The translations under genes were made by a program, and so were the position numbers. From positions 248,001 through 312,000 of the forward strand of contig JAAEZD010000003.1 of the NCBI GenBank assembly GCA_018223035.1: 64,000 nt of DNA. The letters are read 5' to 3'. The stretch's first letter is position 1, and every line of letters starts with the position of its first letter. Below, one piece after another: positions 33,532 through 42,367 of the stretch. The notes beneath the pieces were generated by a model, which made no database searches, was not told the origin of the DNA, and saw only the letters and a program-made list of their open reading frames with translations. This stretch comes from Heliomarina sp018223035 (GTDB taxonomy: Bacteria > Pseudomonadota > Alphaproteobacteria > Rhodobacterales > Rhodobacteraceae).

Positions 33532-35763
33532 TCACCGGGTGCCGCCGCTTGCCGGTTCCTGGCTGCTGCCTTCGCCGCTGAAGATTCCGCGCAAGAGCCG
33601 TTCAATCGCCGAACCGGATCCCGAAACCGTGGTGGGCGCCAGCCCGTCCCGGTTACGCGAACCGTCCTGCGGCGGCAGCGCGGGCAGGGGACGCGGCTCA
33701 AGCCCCTCATGGACCCGCACCATCGTCTCGCGCCAGATCTCGGCGGGTAACCCGCTGCCGGTGACACCCTTGAGCGGCGTGTTGTCATCATAGCCCATCC
33801 AGACCCCTGCGACATATTCGGATGTAAAGCCAACGAACCACGCATCCCGATAGCTCGAGGTCGTGCCGGTCTTGCCCGCTGCCTCCCATCCGGGGATCGC
33901 CGCGCGCCGCCCGGTGCCTTCGCTGATGACCTTTTCCATCATCCAGATCAGTTGCTGCGCCGCCTCGGCACGGATAACCCTTTCGCCAATCCCGCCATCC
34001 GCATCCATCAGTGACTGGTCATCGCCCAGAAGCCTCAGGTCAATCAGGCCATAGGGTTTGACCGAGGAGCCGCCGTTCAGGATACCTGCATAAGCGCCTG
34101 TCATTTCGAGCAGCGTGCTTTCCGACGCGCCCAGCGCCAGCGACGGTCCTGCAGCCAGATCGCTTTTGATGCCGAAATCGTCCGCCACTTTGCGCACAAG
34201 GTCACGCCCCACCATTTCCGACACTTTGACCGCCGGGACGTTAAGCGAATCGCGCAGCGACCTCGCCAGTGTCACCTCGCCGTAATGCTTGTGGGTATAG
34301 TTCTCGGGGCACCACTGGCCCGAGCCGACTACGTTCATGCAGAACGGCTCGTCCATCACCGTATCCAACGGCGAATACCCAGCCTCAAGCGCGGTCGCAT
34401 AGACAAAGGGTTTGAACGAAGACCCGGTCTGTCGCTTGGCCTGAATCGCGCGGTTGAACGCGCCCGAGACCTTAGTGTTACGCCCGCCGACCATGGCGCG
34501 CACGGCCCCATCGGCTGACATAACAACAATCGCGGCCTGCGCCTTGGAGCCTTCGCTCACCTTTTCATCGAACACGATCCGCATCGCGTCCTCGGCCGCC
34601 TGCTGCAAACGCCGGTCAAGCGTGGTGCGGATAATCACGTCTTCGGTTGTTTTGCGGGTAAAGAACTCGGGGCCGCTCGACATTACCCAGTCGGCGAAAT
34701 AGCCGCCCGCCTTGGCCTCGGCCGCCTCGGACAGCTGCGCCGGGTTGTTCTGCGCATATTGGGCCTCTTCTGCGGTCAGGTAATCCTGCTCTTCCATGAG
34801 ACGTACGATGGTCGCCGCCCGCCCCTGCGAGCGTTCAAGATTGTTGGTCGGGGCATAGCGCGTCGGCGCCTTGAGCAACCCGGCCAGCATCGCCGCCTCG
34901 GCGGGGCTGACCTCGGCTGCCGATTTGCCAAAATACCGCTGGCTCGCCGCTTCAAACCCACGCGCCCCCGCGCCAAGGAAGGCCCGGTTCATGTAGATCG
35001 TCAGGATCTCGTCCTTGGTGTACTTGGCCTCCATCGCGAGGGCATAGATCGCCTCCTTGCCCTTGCGCCACAGCGATCCCTGACGGCAATCGTCCTCGTA
35101 TTCGGTCTCATTCTTCCACTGGGTCGGGTCGTATTCGACACCAAGGCAGAGCAGCTTTGCGGTCTGCTGCGTGATCGTCGACCCGCCGTTACCGGAGAGC
35201 GGACCTCGCCCGGCACGCAGGTTGATCGCCACGGCGCTCGCGATGCCGCGCGGGCTAAGGCCGAAATGCCGATAGAATCGCCGGTCTTCGGTCGCGATGA
35301 TCGCATTGCGCAGGTTGGGAGAGACGGATTCGGCCGTCACCACACCGGCAAACTGATCGCCCCGCCAGGCAAAGACGTCGCCCTGATAGTCCTGCAACGT
35401 CACCGATCCCCGGGCGCGCCCGTCAAGCAGCGCGGACATCTCGGGCAGACCGGAATACACAAAGGCAACGGCGATCCCGACCAGAAGCGCCACGACCATC
35501 GCAAGGCGCGAGGTCACGCGCCAGATCAGGCGCATGATCCAGCCGAACACCGCGCGGAAAAAGCCGCCGATGCCACCGCCGCCCTTGCGCCGCGTGGTTT
35601 TGCGCGCCGGTTTGCGGCTGCTCTTGCGGGTCGATTTCGCGGCTTTCGGTTTGGCGGTTCCCGGCTTGGGCGGCACTTTCAGTCCCGCCTTCGGCGGCTG
35701 CCCGTTCGCAGCCCTTTTCCGGTCCGCCACCATTGGCGGTTTACGTTTGTTACCTGATGCCAT
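33532..35763 (-). CDS. Class A penicillin-binding protein (PBP1A family)
   Basis: A 743-aa bifunctional peptidoglycan synthase. Residues 1-70 are an unusually Lys/Arg/Pro-rich cytoplasmic tail, and a single membrane helix follows at about 85-105. The GT51 glycosyltransferase part has ATEDRRFYRHFGLSPRG and GGSTITQQTAK. The transpeptidase part has the nucleophile TGSSFKPF, the SLN motif, and KTGTTSSYRDAWFVG. It polymerises and crosslinks murein at the inner membrane. It is monocistronic, with its start separated from glnK by about 250 bases. Confidence 0.94.
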   Translation of the reverse strand: MASGNKRKPPMVADRKRAANGQPPKAGLKVPPKPGTAKPKAAKSTRKSSRKPARKTTRRKGGGGIGGFFRAVFGWIMRLIWRVTSRLAMVVALLVGIAVAFVYSGLPEMSALLDGRARGSVTLQDYQGDVFAWRGDQFAGVVTAESVSPNLRNAIIATEDRRFYRHFGLSPRGIASAVAINLRAGRGPLSGNGGSTITQQTAKLLCLGVEYDPTQWKNETEYEDDCRQGSLWRKGKEAIYALAMEAKYTKDEILTIYMNRAFLGAGARGFEAASQRYFGKSAAEVSPAEAAMLAGLLKAPTRYAPTNNLERSQGRAATIVRLMEEQDYLTAEEAQYAQNNPAQLSEAAEAKAGGYFADWVMSSGPEFFTRKTTEDVIIRTTLDRRLQQAAEDAMRIVFDEKVSEGSKAQAAIVVMSADGAVRAMVGGRNTKVSGAFNRAIQAKRQTGSSFKPFVYATALEAGYSPLDTVMDEPFCMNVVGSGQWCPENYTHKHYGEVTLARSLRDSLNVPAVKVSEMVGRDLVRKVADDFGIKSDLAAGPSLALGASESTLLEMTGAYAGILNGGSSVKPYGLIDLRLLGDDQSLMDADGGIGERVIRAEAAQQLIWMMEKVISEGTGRRAAIPGWEAAGKTGTTSSYRDAWFVGFTSEYVAGVWMGYDDNTPLKGVTGSGLPAEIWRETMVRVHEGLEPRPLPALPPQDGSRNRDGLAPTTVSGSGSAIERLLRGIFSGEGSSQEPASGGTR

Positions 35764-35968
35764 GTTCAGCCCTGCCCGGCCTCTGTTGTTGCGCCCATGA
35801 TACGCGGTGCTGGCGGGATTGTAGAGACCCTCCCTGCACCGAGCCGCTTAACAATGAGATCAAAAATTGGGCACACTCTGAATTTTCGGCGAATTTTGCT
35901 CGTTTTTTGTGCAATTGCGTGCAGCCTTGGGCCCGCAATATTGGAATTTCAAGTGCCTCGCCGCCTTG

Positions 35969-35984
35969 TTGGACGCGTATTCGC
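35969..35984 (+). promoter_or_regulatory. Possible sigma-54-like promoter of glnK-amtB
   Basis: TTGGACGCGTATTCGC has GG and GC separated by 10 bases, the -24/-12 spacing of RpoN promoters, and would start transcription about 20 bases upstream of the glnK GTG. The match to the TGGCACG-N4-TTGC consensus is incomplete. In Rhodobacter capsulatus NtrC works on sigma-70 promoters, so this is tentative. Confidence 0.25.
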
Positions 35985-36015
35985 AGGGAGGCCTGCCAAT
36001 TTTAAGGGGACAGAG

Positions 36016-36354
36016 GTGAAACTCATCATTGCTACAATCAAGCCGTTCAAGCTGGAAGAGGTCCGCGAAGCGCTGACCGCAGCCGGCGTGCGCGGCATGA
36101 TGGTGACTGAAATAAAAGGCTTCGGATCGCAGTCCGGACATACCGAAATCTATCGCGGTGCGGAATACGAAGTGAATTTCGTGCCCAAGATCAAGCTCGA
36201 GATCGTCGTTTCGGCGGCGATGGTCGACCAGGTGGTCGAGACCATCACCAAGACTGCCCAGACCGGCAAGATCGGCGACGGCAAGATCTTTGTACTGGAC
36301 GTGCTGCAGGCAATCCGCGTGCGTACCGGCGAAACCAACGAAGACGCGCTGTAA
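36016..36354 (+). CDS. glnK: P-II nitrogen regulatory protein
   Basis: A 112-aa PII protein that senses 2-oxoglutarate and ATP/ADP. The T-loop holds GFGSQSGHTEIYRGAEY, with the uridylylation Tyr at residue 51. The B-loop appears as TGKIGDGKIFV and the C-terminus ends NEDAL. The GTG at 36016 gives the exact family length and has AAGGGG upstream; an in-frame opening at 35797 is rejected. The amtB gene 29 bases downstream identifies it as the GlnK type. Confidence 0.96.
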   Translation: MKLIIATIKPFKLEEVREALTAAGVRGMMVTEIKGFGSQSGHTEIYRGAEYEVNFVPKIKLEIVVSAAMVDQVVETITKTAQTGKIGDGKIFVLDVLQAIRVRTGETNEDAL

Positions 36355-36383
36355 AGCGGCCAATTCAAGGGACACTATCCGAA

Positions 36384-37712
36384 ATGAAAAATCTGAAACT
36401 CATTCCTGTGGCCGCGGCGCTTATCGCGCTGCCGACACTGGGTCTGGCGCAAGAAACCGAGGCCGCGCCCGGCTTTGACGAAATCGGCCCCTATATCATG
36501 ACCACGCTGCTGTTCTTGATGGCAGGCTTCCTCGTTTTCTTCATGGCAGCCGGTTTTGCCATGCTCGAAGGCGGGCTTGTGCGCTCCAAGAACGTTGCGA
36601 TGCAGATGACCAAGAACATCGCGCTCTATTCGGTCGCGGCGATCATGTACTGGCTCATCGGCTTCAACCTGATGTACCCCGGCGATGGCTGGATCATGGC
36701 AGGCTGGGTCGGTCCGTTCTTCAGCCAGACCGTTCTTGACCCGGTTGGCATTTCCGCAGCCGACGCTGCGCTCGACTATGCGTCGATCGGTTCGGACTTC
36801 TTCTTCCAGCTCGTCTTTGTTGCCGCGACCGCCTCGATCGTGTCCGGTGCGCTGGCCGAGCGGATCAAGCTGTGGCCCTTCCTGTTCTTTGTCGTTGTTC
36901 TCACCGGTGTCATGTACCCGATCTCGGGTTCCTGGCAGTGGGGCGGCGGCTGGCTGTCCGAGATGGGCTTCTCCGACTTCGCCGGTTCGACCATCGTGCA
37001 CTCCGTCGGTGGCTGGGCCGCTCTTGCCGGTGCCATCGTTCTGGGTCCGCGTATCGGCAAGTACTCTGCCGATGGCAAAGTGATCCCGATGCCGGGTTCG
37101 AACCTTGCCCTTGCTACGCTGGGTACGTTCATCCTGTGGCTCGGCTGGTTCGGCTTCAACGGCGGTTCGCAGTTGGCAATGGGGACGGTCGGTGACGTGT
37201 CCGACGTGTCGCGCATCTTTGCGAACACCAACATGGCTGCCGCAGCCGGCGCCGTGACCGCATTGATCCTGACGCAGATCATGTACAAGAAGCCTGACCT
37301 GACCATGGTGCTGAACGGCGCGCTGGCCGGTCTCGTGTCGATCACTGCCGAACCGCTGGCGCCCACGCTCTTTGGCGCGCTCTGGATCGGTGCCATCGGC
37401 GGTGTGATCGTGGTCTTCGCTGTCCCGATGCTCGACAAGTTCAAGATCGACGACGTTGTCGGTGCGATCCCGGTTCACCTTTGTGCCGGTATCTGGGGCA
37501 CCATCGCCGTGATCTTCTACGGTGAGGCAAGCCTCGGCACCCAGCTGACCGGTATCGTCGCCTACGGTGTGTTCACCTTCGTGGTCTCGCTCATCGTGTG
37601 GTTCATCCTCAAGGCTGTCATGGGCATCCGGGTTTCCGAAGAAGACGAGATCACCGGTCTCGACATGGCGGAACTTGGCATGGAAGCCTATCCTGAATTT
37701 TCCAAAGGCTAA
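36384..37712 (+). CDS. amtB: Ammonium transporter AmtB
   Basis: A 442-aa inner-membrane ammonium channel with a cleaved signal peptide (through GLAQE) and eleven membrane helices. Family blocks include GGLVRSKNVAMQMTKNIALY, AGSTIVHSVGGWAALAGA (pore His) and LCAGIWGTIAVI (pore His). GlnK would bind its cytoplasmic face and block it under nitrogen sufficiency. It forms an operon with glnK and ends at a strong terminator. Confidence 0.96.
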   Translation: MKNLKLIPVAAALIALPTLGLAQETEAAPGFDEIGPYIMTTLLFLMAGFLVFFMAAGFAMLEGGLVRSKNVAMQMTKNIALYSVAAIMYWLIGFNLMYPGDGWIMAGWVGPFFSQTVLDPVGISAADAALDYASIGSDFFFQLVFVAATASIVSGALAERIKLWPFLFFVVVLTGVMYPISGSWQWGGGWLSEMGFSDFAGSTIVHSVGGWAALAGAIVLGPRIGKYSADGKVIPMPGSNLALATLGTFILWLGWFGFNGGSQLAMGTVGDVSDVSRIFANTNMAAAAGAVTALILTQIMYKKPDLTMVLNGALAGLVSITAEPLAPTLFGALWIGAIGGVIVVFAVPMLDKFKIDDVVGAIPVHLCAGIWGTIAVIFYGEASLGTQLTGIVAYGVFTFVVSLIVWFILKAVMGIRVSEEDEITGLDMAELGMEAYPEFSKG

Positions 37713-37734
37713 CTCCTCCGGCTTTTGAGAAAGC

Positions 37735-37775
37735 AGGGCCCCGGTGCGGTCGCACCGGGGCCCTATCTTTTTTTT
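37735..37775 (+). terminator. Strong intrinsic terminator after amtB
   Basis: A 14-bp perfect stem AGGGCCCCGGTGCG / CGCACCGGGGCCCT with a minimal loop, then TCTTTTTTTT. It begins 23 bases past the amtB stop. Beyond it, 37776-37862 holds nothing recognisable before repeat copy B. Confidence 0.94.
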
Positions 37776-37862
37776 GGAGAGGTCGCATTCGTCGCGACAG
37801 TTACATCGGGATATCTGCAAGAATTCGGAGTTATCTTGCGTGTATCGCGCGCGGATAGGGCG

Positions 37863-37934
37863 CGGGGGGCTCTGCCCCCGACCGAAATCTGGCGATTTCG
37901 CTCTCCCCCGGGATATTTGCGACCCAAAGAAGGG
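37863..37934 (+). repeat. Dispersed 3'-gene stem-loop repeat, copy B
   Basis: GGGGGCTCTGCCCCC, then the hairpin CGAAATC-TGGC-GATTTCG, then CTCCCCCGGGATATTTG, and CCCAAAGAAGGG at the end. It is nearly identical to copy C at 41279-41208 on the other strand. It lies in amtB sense, after the amtB terminator, and ends 2 bases before the convergent aminotransferase gene. Confidence 0.8.
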
Positions 37935-37935
37935 C

Positions 37936-39120
37936 TCAGATGCCGGTGTCGATGATCGCTTTTGCGAGGAGCGGAACGGTTTTCGCGTTCAGGCCAGCAA
38001 TGTTCATGCGGCTGTCGCCGACCATGTAGACCCCGTGCTTTTCGCGCAGTGTCTTGACCTGATCCGGCGTGGCGCCGAGGCGCGAGAACATGCCCCGGTG
38101 CTGGCCGAGAAAGGCGAAACGATCCGATCCGGAGAGCTTTTGAAGCTCGGCCGCGAGCTGCTGGCGCAGATCGAGCATGGAAAGGCGCGTTGCCTCAAGC
38201 TCGGCCTGCCAGTCGGCACGCAAGGCCGGGTCGTCGAGGATCATTGTGACGACCCTTGCCCCGTGATCCGGCGGGAAGGAATAGTTCTGCCGGTTGAGAA
38301 ACGCGAGCGTGTCGCGCGCCAGCGGCGTGTTCGACGCATCCTGTGAAACCGTGATGAGCAGACCTGCGCGTTCGCGGTAGATGCCGAAGTTCTTGGAGCA
38401 GCTTGCGGCGATCAGGCATTCGGGCAGGGCGGCGGCCACCGCCCGGGTCGGCGCGGCGTCTTCGTCAAGCCCATCCCCGAACCCCTGGTAGGCGAGGTCG
38501 ATCATCGGCAGGGCGCCGGTTTTCCGCATCACTTCGATGACTTCATGCCACTGTGGCAGGGTCAGATTGGCGCCCGTCGGGTTGTGACAGCAGCCGTGTA
38601 GCAGGATCACGTCACCGGGGCGCGCCTGTTCGAGGTCGGCCAGCATGCCTGGAAAATCGACGCCGCCCGTGTTCGCGTCGAAATACCGGTAGGTGACGGT
38701 TTCGATGCCGAGGTAGTTCAGGATCGAGATGTGGTTGGGCCATGTCGGGTCCGAGACAAAGACCCGGACATCCGGGTTGCCATAGCGCACCATTTCAAAG
38801 CCCTGACGGACCGCGCCGGTTCCGCCCGGCGTGGCAGCGGCGGCAATCGAGTCCTGCGAAACGGCATCACCCAGCACGAGGCCGCACATGGCCGTGGCAT
38901 AAGCGGGATCGCCCAGCAGCCCGGTATAGGCCTTGGTTTCCTGTTCGGACCAGAGCCGCTGCTCGGCGGATTTGACCGCGCGCATTACCGGCGTCACGCC
39001 CTCGGCATTACGGTAGACGCCGACGCCGAGGTCGATCTTGCCCTGGCGCGGATCGTCACGGAAAAGCTGCATCAATTCGAGGATCTTGTCGGCGGGCTGG
39101 GCTTTGAAGTCGGCAAACAT
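37936..39120 (-). CDS. Aromatic/aspartate aminotransferase
   Basis: A 394-aa class I PLP aminotransferase of the AspC/TyrB/PhhC group. The PLP lysine lies in ASCSKNFGIYRERAG, and the substrate carboxylate Arg near the C-terminus is in GDSRMNIAGL. The opening FADFKAQPADKILELMQLF and GVYRNAEG match this subgroup. It exchanges amino groups among aspartate, glutamate and aromatic amino acids. Its start overlaps the sulfurtransferase stop by one base (TGATG), so it ends a leftward operon. Confidence 0.94.
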   Translation of the reverse strand: MFADFKAQPADKILELMQLFRDDPRQGKIDLGVGVYRNAEGVTPVMRAVKSAEQRLWSEQETKAYTGLLGDPAYATAMCGLVLGDAVSQDSIAAAATPGGTGAVRQGFEMVRYGNPDVRVFVSDPTWPNHISILNYLGIETVTYRYFDANTGGVDFPGMLADLEQARPGDVILLHGCCHNPTGANLTLPQWHEVIEVMRKTGALPMIDLAYQGFGDGLDEDAAPTRAVAAALPECLIAASCSKNFGIYRERAGLLITVSQDASNTPLARDTLAFLNRQNYSFPPDHGARVVTMILDDPALRADWQAELEATRLSMLDLRQQLAAELQKLSGSDRFAFLGQHRGMFSRLGATPDQVKTLREKHGVYMVGDSRMNIAGLNAKTVPLLAKAIIDTGI

Positions 39121-39977
39121 CAGGCATCACCCGTCGCGACGGGCAGGGTTGGGAAGGCGCCCCATTCGGCCCAGGAGCCGTCATAGAGCGAATGGTCGGT
39201 TTTGCCGATCCTCTCGAGCGCAAGGCTCAGCACCGCGGCCGTCACGCCGGATCCGCAGGTGGTGATGGCGGGCTTGGAGAGATCGACTCCTGCCCCCTCG
39301 AAAACGCTGCGCAATTCGGCGACCGGCTTCATGGTCTGGTCATCCCTGAGCAGGCTGTTGAACGGCACATTGCGCGCGCCGGGAATATGCCCGCTGCGCA
39401 GCCCCTGCCGGGGTTCTGCGGCCTCGCCCCGGAAACGGGAGGCAGAGCGTGCGTCGATGATTTCGTGGTCGTTCAGCTTGGCGGCGGCTGACACCTGTGT
39501 CACGTCGCGCACCAACTGGTTCTGAACCCGTACCGTCATGTGACGGTCGCGCACCACCGGCGCCATATCCTCGACTTCGCGGCCCTCGGCCTGCCATTTC
39601 GGAAACCCACCATCCAGCACGGCGATATCCTGATGCCCCATCAGGCGGAACAGCCACCAGACACGGGCCGCAGACATCAGCCCGGCCCCGTCATAAACGA
39701 CGATCTGGTGCCCGTCGCCCACGCCCATCGCCCGCACGCGGCTCATGAATTTCTCGACCGGCGGCGCCATATGCGGCAGATCCGAGCGGTGATCCGAAAT
39801 CTCGTCGATATCGAAGAAGCGAGCGCCGGGGATGTGTCCGGCCTCGTATTCGGCACGCGGATCGCGGCCAGCATCCGGCAGGTACCACGATCCGTCAAGC
39901 ACCCGCAGGTCGGGATCTTTCATATGGGCTGCCAGCCATTCGGTGGAAACAAGGGTCTTGGGGTCGTCCTGTGCCAT
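39120..39977 (-). CDS. sseA: 3-mercaptopyruvate sulfurtransferase
   Basis: A 285-aa two-domain rhodanese. The active-site loop in the C-terminal domain is TTCGSGVTA, whose CGSGVT sequence marks mercaptopyruvate rather than thiosulfate specificity. The first domain carries QIVVYDGAGLMSAARVWW without a cysteine, as expected. It moves sulfur from 3-mercaptopyruvate to thiol acceptors or cyanide. The downstream aminotransferase could supply mercaptopyruvate from cysteine, so the two may work together; this is inferred. Confidence 0.93.
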   Translation of the reverse strand: MAQDDPKTLVSTEWLAAHMKDPDLRVLDGSWYLPDAGRDPRAEYEAGHIPGARFFDIDEISDHRSDLPHMAPPVEKFMSRVRAMGVGDGHQIVVYDGAGLMSAARVWWLFRLMGHQDIAVLDGGFPKWQAEGREVEDMAPVVRDRHMTVRVQNQLVRDVTQVSAAAKLNDHEIIDARSASRFRGEAAEPRQGLRSGHIPGARNVPFNSLLRDDQTMKPVAELRSVFEGAGVDLSKPAITTCGSGVTAAVLSLALERIGKTDHSLYDGSWAEWGAFPTLPVATGDA

Positions 39978-40007
39978 TGCGCCTGCCTCTTTCAGATCAA
40001 TCCTGAC

Positions 40008-40673
40008 CTACAACCGCTTAGGGGGCGAAGCAAGACCGCCGGGCCCCACCGGCCTGTCGACAGCCTGAAAGGCAGGCCTTTCGCGGAACCATCCCCACCA
40101 GCGCGACAGGGCCTTGTGCCGCGCCAGCATCTCCTGCCCCTCGGGAGCCTGATGGAAATAGCCGACCATCGGCCCAAGATGCAGATCCGCAAGGGTCACA
40201 CTGCCACCGTTCAGAACAAGCCCCTCACCCGCGATCCGCTCCAGCGCCTGCAATACAGGGGCAACCCGACGCAGCCCCTCCGCGATCATCTCTTCACTGA
40301 CCGGTTCGCCATGAAGCGGCGCAAAGATCCGCTGGGCGAATACCTGCCGCACCATCGGCCAGTAGCCATGCGAATCGACGATTGAAATCACCTGAGCCAT
40401 CCGCGCGAGCGGTTTCGCCCCATTCGGCACCATCGGCACGCCATCAAAGGCCGTTTCAAGATAGCGCAGGATCGCCGATGTCTCGTGCAGGATAAAACCG
40501 TCATGGTTCAGCACCGGTACCGTATGCAGCGGATTCAGATCCAGAAGCGTCGCATCGGTCCCGGCAAAAGGATCGATCTCGACAAATTCGTAATCGATCC
40601 CCCGCTCCGCCAGCATCAGCCGCGCGATCCGCGTGTAAACGCTGACACTCAGCCCCGTCAGCCGGACCGCCAC
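40008..40673 (-). CDS. Glutathione S-transferase family protein
   Basis: A 221-aa protein with the GST N-terminal thioredoxin-like domain (LTGLSVSVYTRIARLMLAER, then LNPLHTVPVLNHDGFILHET with the cis-Pro and glutathione-binding E-S/T) and an all-helical C-terminal domain. A Ser or Tyr near residue 10 would be the catalytic contact. The substrate is unknown. It directly abuts smpB and is followed 30 bases later by sseA on the same strand. Confidence 0.9.
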   Translation of the reverse strand: MAVRLTGLSVSVYTRIARLMLAERGIDYEFVEIDPFAGTDATLLDLNPLHTVPVLNHDGFILHETSAILRYLETAFDGVPMVPNGAKPLARMAQVISIVDSHGYWPMVRQVFAQRIFAPLHGEPVSEEMIAEGLRRVAPVLQALERIAGEGLVLNGGSVTLADLHLGPMVGYFHQAPEGQEMLARHKALSRWWGWFRERPAFQAVDRPVGPGGLASPPKRL

Positions 40674-41150
40674 TCAGCCGTGATCTTTCAGCAGGCGCTG
40701 TTTCTGCCGCGACCAATCCCGCTTGGCCTGGGTCTCGCGCTTGTCATGCAGTTTTTTGCCCTTGGCGATGCCGATCTTGATCTTGGCAATGCCCCGGTGA
40801 TTGAAATAGGCCACCATCGGTACAAGCGTCATGCCCTTGCGCTGGGTCTCGTTCCAGAGCCGTGACAGCTCTTTCCGGCTCACAAGCAACTTCCGAGGAC
40901 GCCGCTCTTCGTGCCGAAACGTCTTCGCCTGTTCATAGGGCGCGACATAGGAATTGATCAGCCAAAGCTCGCCATCTTCCACCGCCGCATAGCTCTCGGC
41001 GATATTCGCACCGCCCTGCCGCAGTGACTTCACCTCGGACCCTTCGAGCAGGATCCCGCATTCGAGATCTTCCTCGATGGCATAGTCAAACCGTGCCCGC
41101 CGGTTCTCGGCGATCACCTTGTAATTCGAATTTTCTTTATCCTTGGCCAT
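40674..41150 (-). CDS. smpB: SsrA-binding protein SmpB
   Basis: A 158-aa tmRNA partner needed for ribosome rescue. It opens with IAENRRARFDYAIEEDLE and has GILLEGSEVKSLRQGGANI and the basic C-terminal tail with HDKRETQAKRDW. The ATG at 41150 gives the usual length; the frame runs to 41192 without homology. It leads a leftward set with the GST, sulfurtransferase and aminotransferase genes. No tmRNA gene is visible in the window. Confidence 0.96.
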   Translation of the reverse strand: MAKDKENSNYKVIAENRRARFDYAIEEDLECGILLEGSEVKSLRQGGANIAESYAAVEDGELWLINSYVAPYEQAKTFRHEERRPRKLLVSRKELSRLWNETQRKGMTLVPMVAYFNHRGIAKIKIGIAKGKKLHDKRETQAKRDWSRQKQRLLKDHG

Positions 41151-41207
41151 GACAAGCGGATGTAGGCGCGCGACACCGTCATGGCAAGTCACCTCGGTGG
41201 CCTATAT

Positions 41208-41279
41208 CCCTTCTTTGGGTCATCAAATATCCCGGGGGAGAGCGAAATCCCCGGATTTCGGTCGGGGGCAGAGCCCCCA
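41208..41279 (-). repeat. Dispersed 3'-gene stem-loop repeat, copy C
   Basis: Read leftward it is GGGGGCTCTGCCCCC, the hairpin CGAAATC-CGGG-GATTTCG, CTCCCCCGGGATATTTG, and CCCAAAGAAGGG. It differs from copy B by only a few bases. It starts 29 bases past the stop of the leftward sulfotransferase gene and ends about 58 bases before the smpB start. Confidence 0.8.
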
Positions 41280-41307
41280 TGCGCCCATAGCGCCGCTCGT
41301 GACGCCG

Positions 41308-42126
41308 TTACTGGCCCAGTTTCGCATGCACCTCGTCGAGGTCGATCTCGCCCAGCGGCTTCTTGTTGCCGGGATTCTCGAAATCGTAGCGGAACAGCTC
41401 GAAATCCTTCTTGTAGATCTCGTAGACCAAGTGCATCGACAGGTCGTCGAAATAGTCCTCGACGGGGTGCGCGCGTTTCGGACCGTGGCCTTCGCTTTCG
41501 TTGAAACGCGGGATCGCGTTCAGGTCTACCGGGACCGGAGTCTCGATGGCATCCAGCACCTCGCCCATGCCTTCGTTGAACGCCTCGGTCCAGATGATCT
41601 TGTCATAACGCCCGCCGTTCACGACAAAGGTGCTCACATGGCCCGACATGGCCGACCAGTGAATGTCCGGCTCCATCGGTTTGCGCCAGCGGATGGTATC
41701 GCGTGCAAACAGCAGGAACCGGCGAAAACTTCGGATCTGGTCGAACTCTTCCTTGCCGTCGTCGCCGCCGACCTCGATCCCGTAGTTATAGATCAGCGAG
41801 GGCACCAGGTTGCCGCGGTAGCGATTACCGTTGCGCTGGATGCCGCAGATCTTGTCGAAAAACGATGACAGGATCCGCGCATAAGGGTTTCGCACACAGG
41901 TAAAGGCATAGGTTTCGTGGCCCTGCACATTGCGGGTGATCGGTTCCTGGCTATGCTCCTGCGCCCATTTGTGCAGCCCGGTCTGGGCGTCATGAATATC
42001 GCCGTCGTAGAACCGACCGTGATCCGAATAATACATGATCTGGCCGATGGTCGAGCAGGCGCATTTCGGCACCACGCGATAAATCACGCTTTCACTTTCC
42101 GTCATCCAGGTCCCAGGGAACCCCAT
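41308..42126 (-). CDS. Sulfotransferase family 2 domain protein
   Basis: A 272-aa PAPS-dependent sulfotransferase related to animal Golgi carbohydrate sulfotransferases (PF03567). The 5'-phosphosulfate loop is VPKCACST at residues 19-26, and the 3'-phosphate site is VRNPYARILSSF at residues 78-89. No signal peptide or membrane helix is seen, so it is probably cytoplasmic or membrane-peripheral. The divergent neighbour is a GT14-type glycosyltransferase, which suggests sulfation of a surface glycan. GGAGG precedes the ATG at 42126. Confidence 0.85.
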   Translation of the reverse strand: MGFPGTWMTESESVIYRVVPKCACSTIGQIMYYSDHGRFYDGDIHDAQTGLHKWAQEHSQEPITRNVQGHETYAFTCVRNPYARILSSFFDKICGIQRNGNRYRGNLVPSLIYNYGIEVGGDDGKEEFDQIRSFRRFLLFARDTIRWRKPMEPDIHWSAMSGHVSTFVVNGGRYDKIIWTEAFNEGMGEVLDAIETPVPVDLNAIPRFNESEGHGPKRAHPVEDYFDDLSMHLVYEIYKKDFELFRYDFENPGNKKPLGEIDLDEVHAKLGQ

Positions 42127-42211
42127 GCCTGCTGCCTCCGGTTCTTTTCTTCGCTCTTATATCAACGCGAATTTCTTAAATAAAAGATATTTCTGCATGT
42201 AATTCCGAAGG

Positions 42212-42226
42212 TTAATTCATGGTTAA
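42212..42226. promoter_or_regulatory. CtrA-type box in the sulfotransferase/glycosyltransferase divergent region
   Basis: TTAA-N7-TTAA, the core of the alphaproteobacterial CtrA recognition sequence (TTAA-N7-TTAAC), 86 bases upstream of the sulfotransferase start and 142 bases upstream of the glycosyltransferase start. The rest of this 241-base AT-rich gap shows nothing else I can name. Confidence 0.5.
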
Positions 42227-42367
42227 ATCTTCGTTACTCATCAGCCACCTATAAACATCATGCAAAGCAACATGGTTCCAAAAGACAGACAGACAGTGTT
42301 TATTCAAATTTGATTCACCTTTACCACGTTATGAATCCGGAACGCGAACAGGTAGCTTGACCGCCAG

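Noticed and set aside
36375..37820. Leftward open frame opposite amtB
   Set aside because: It overlaps amtB and its terminator completely. The composition is unlike a real protein.
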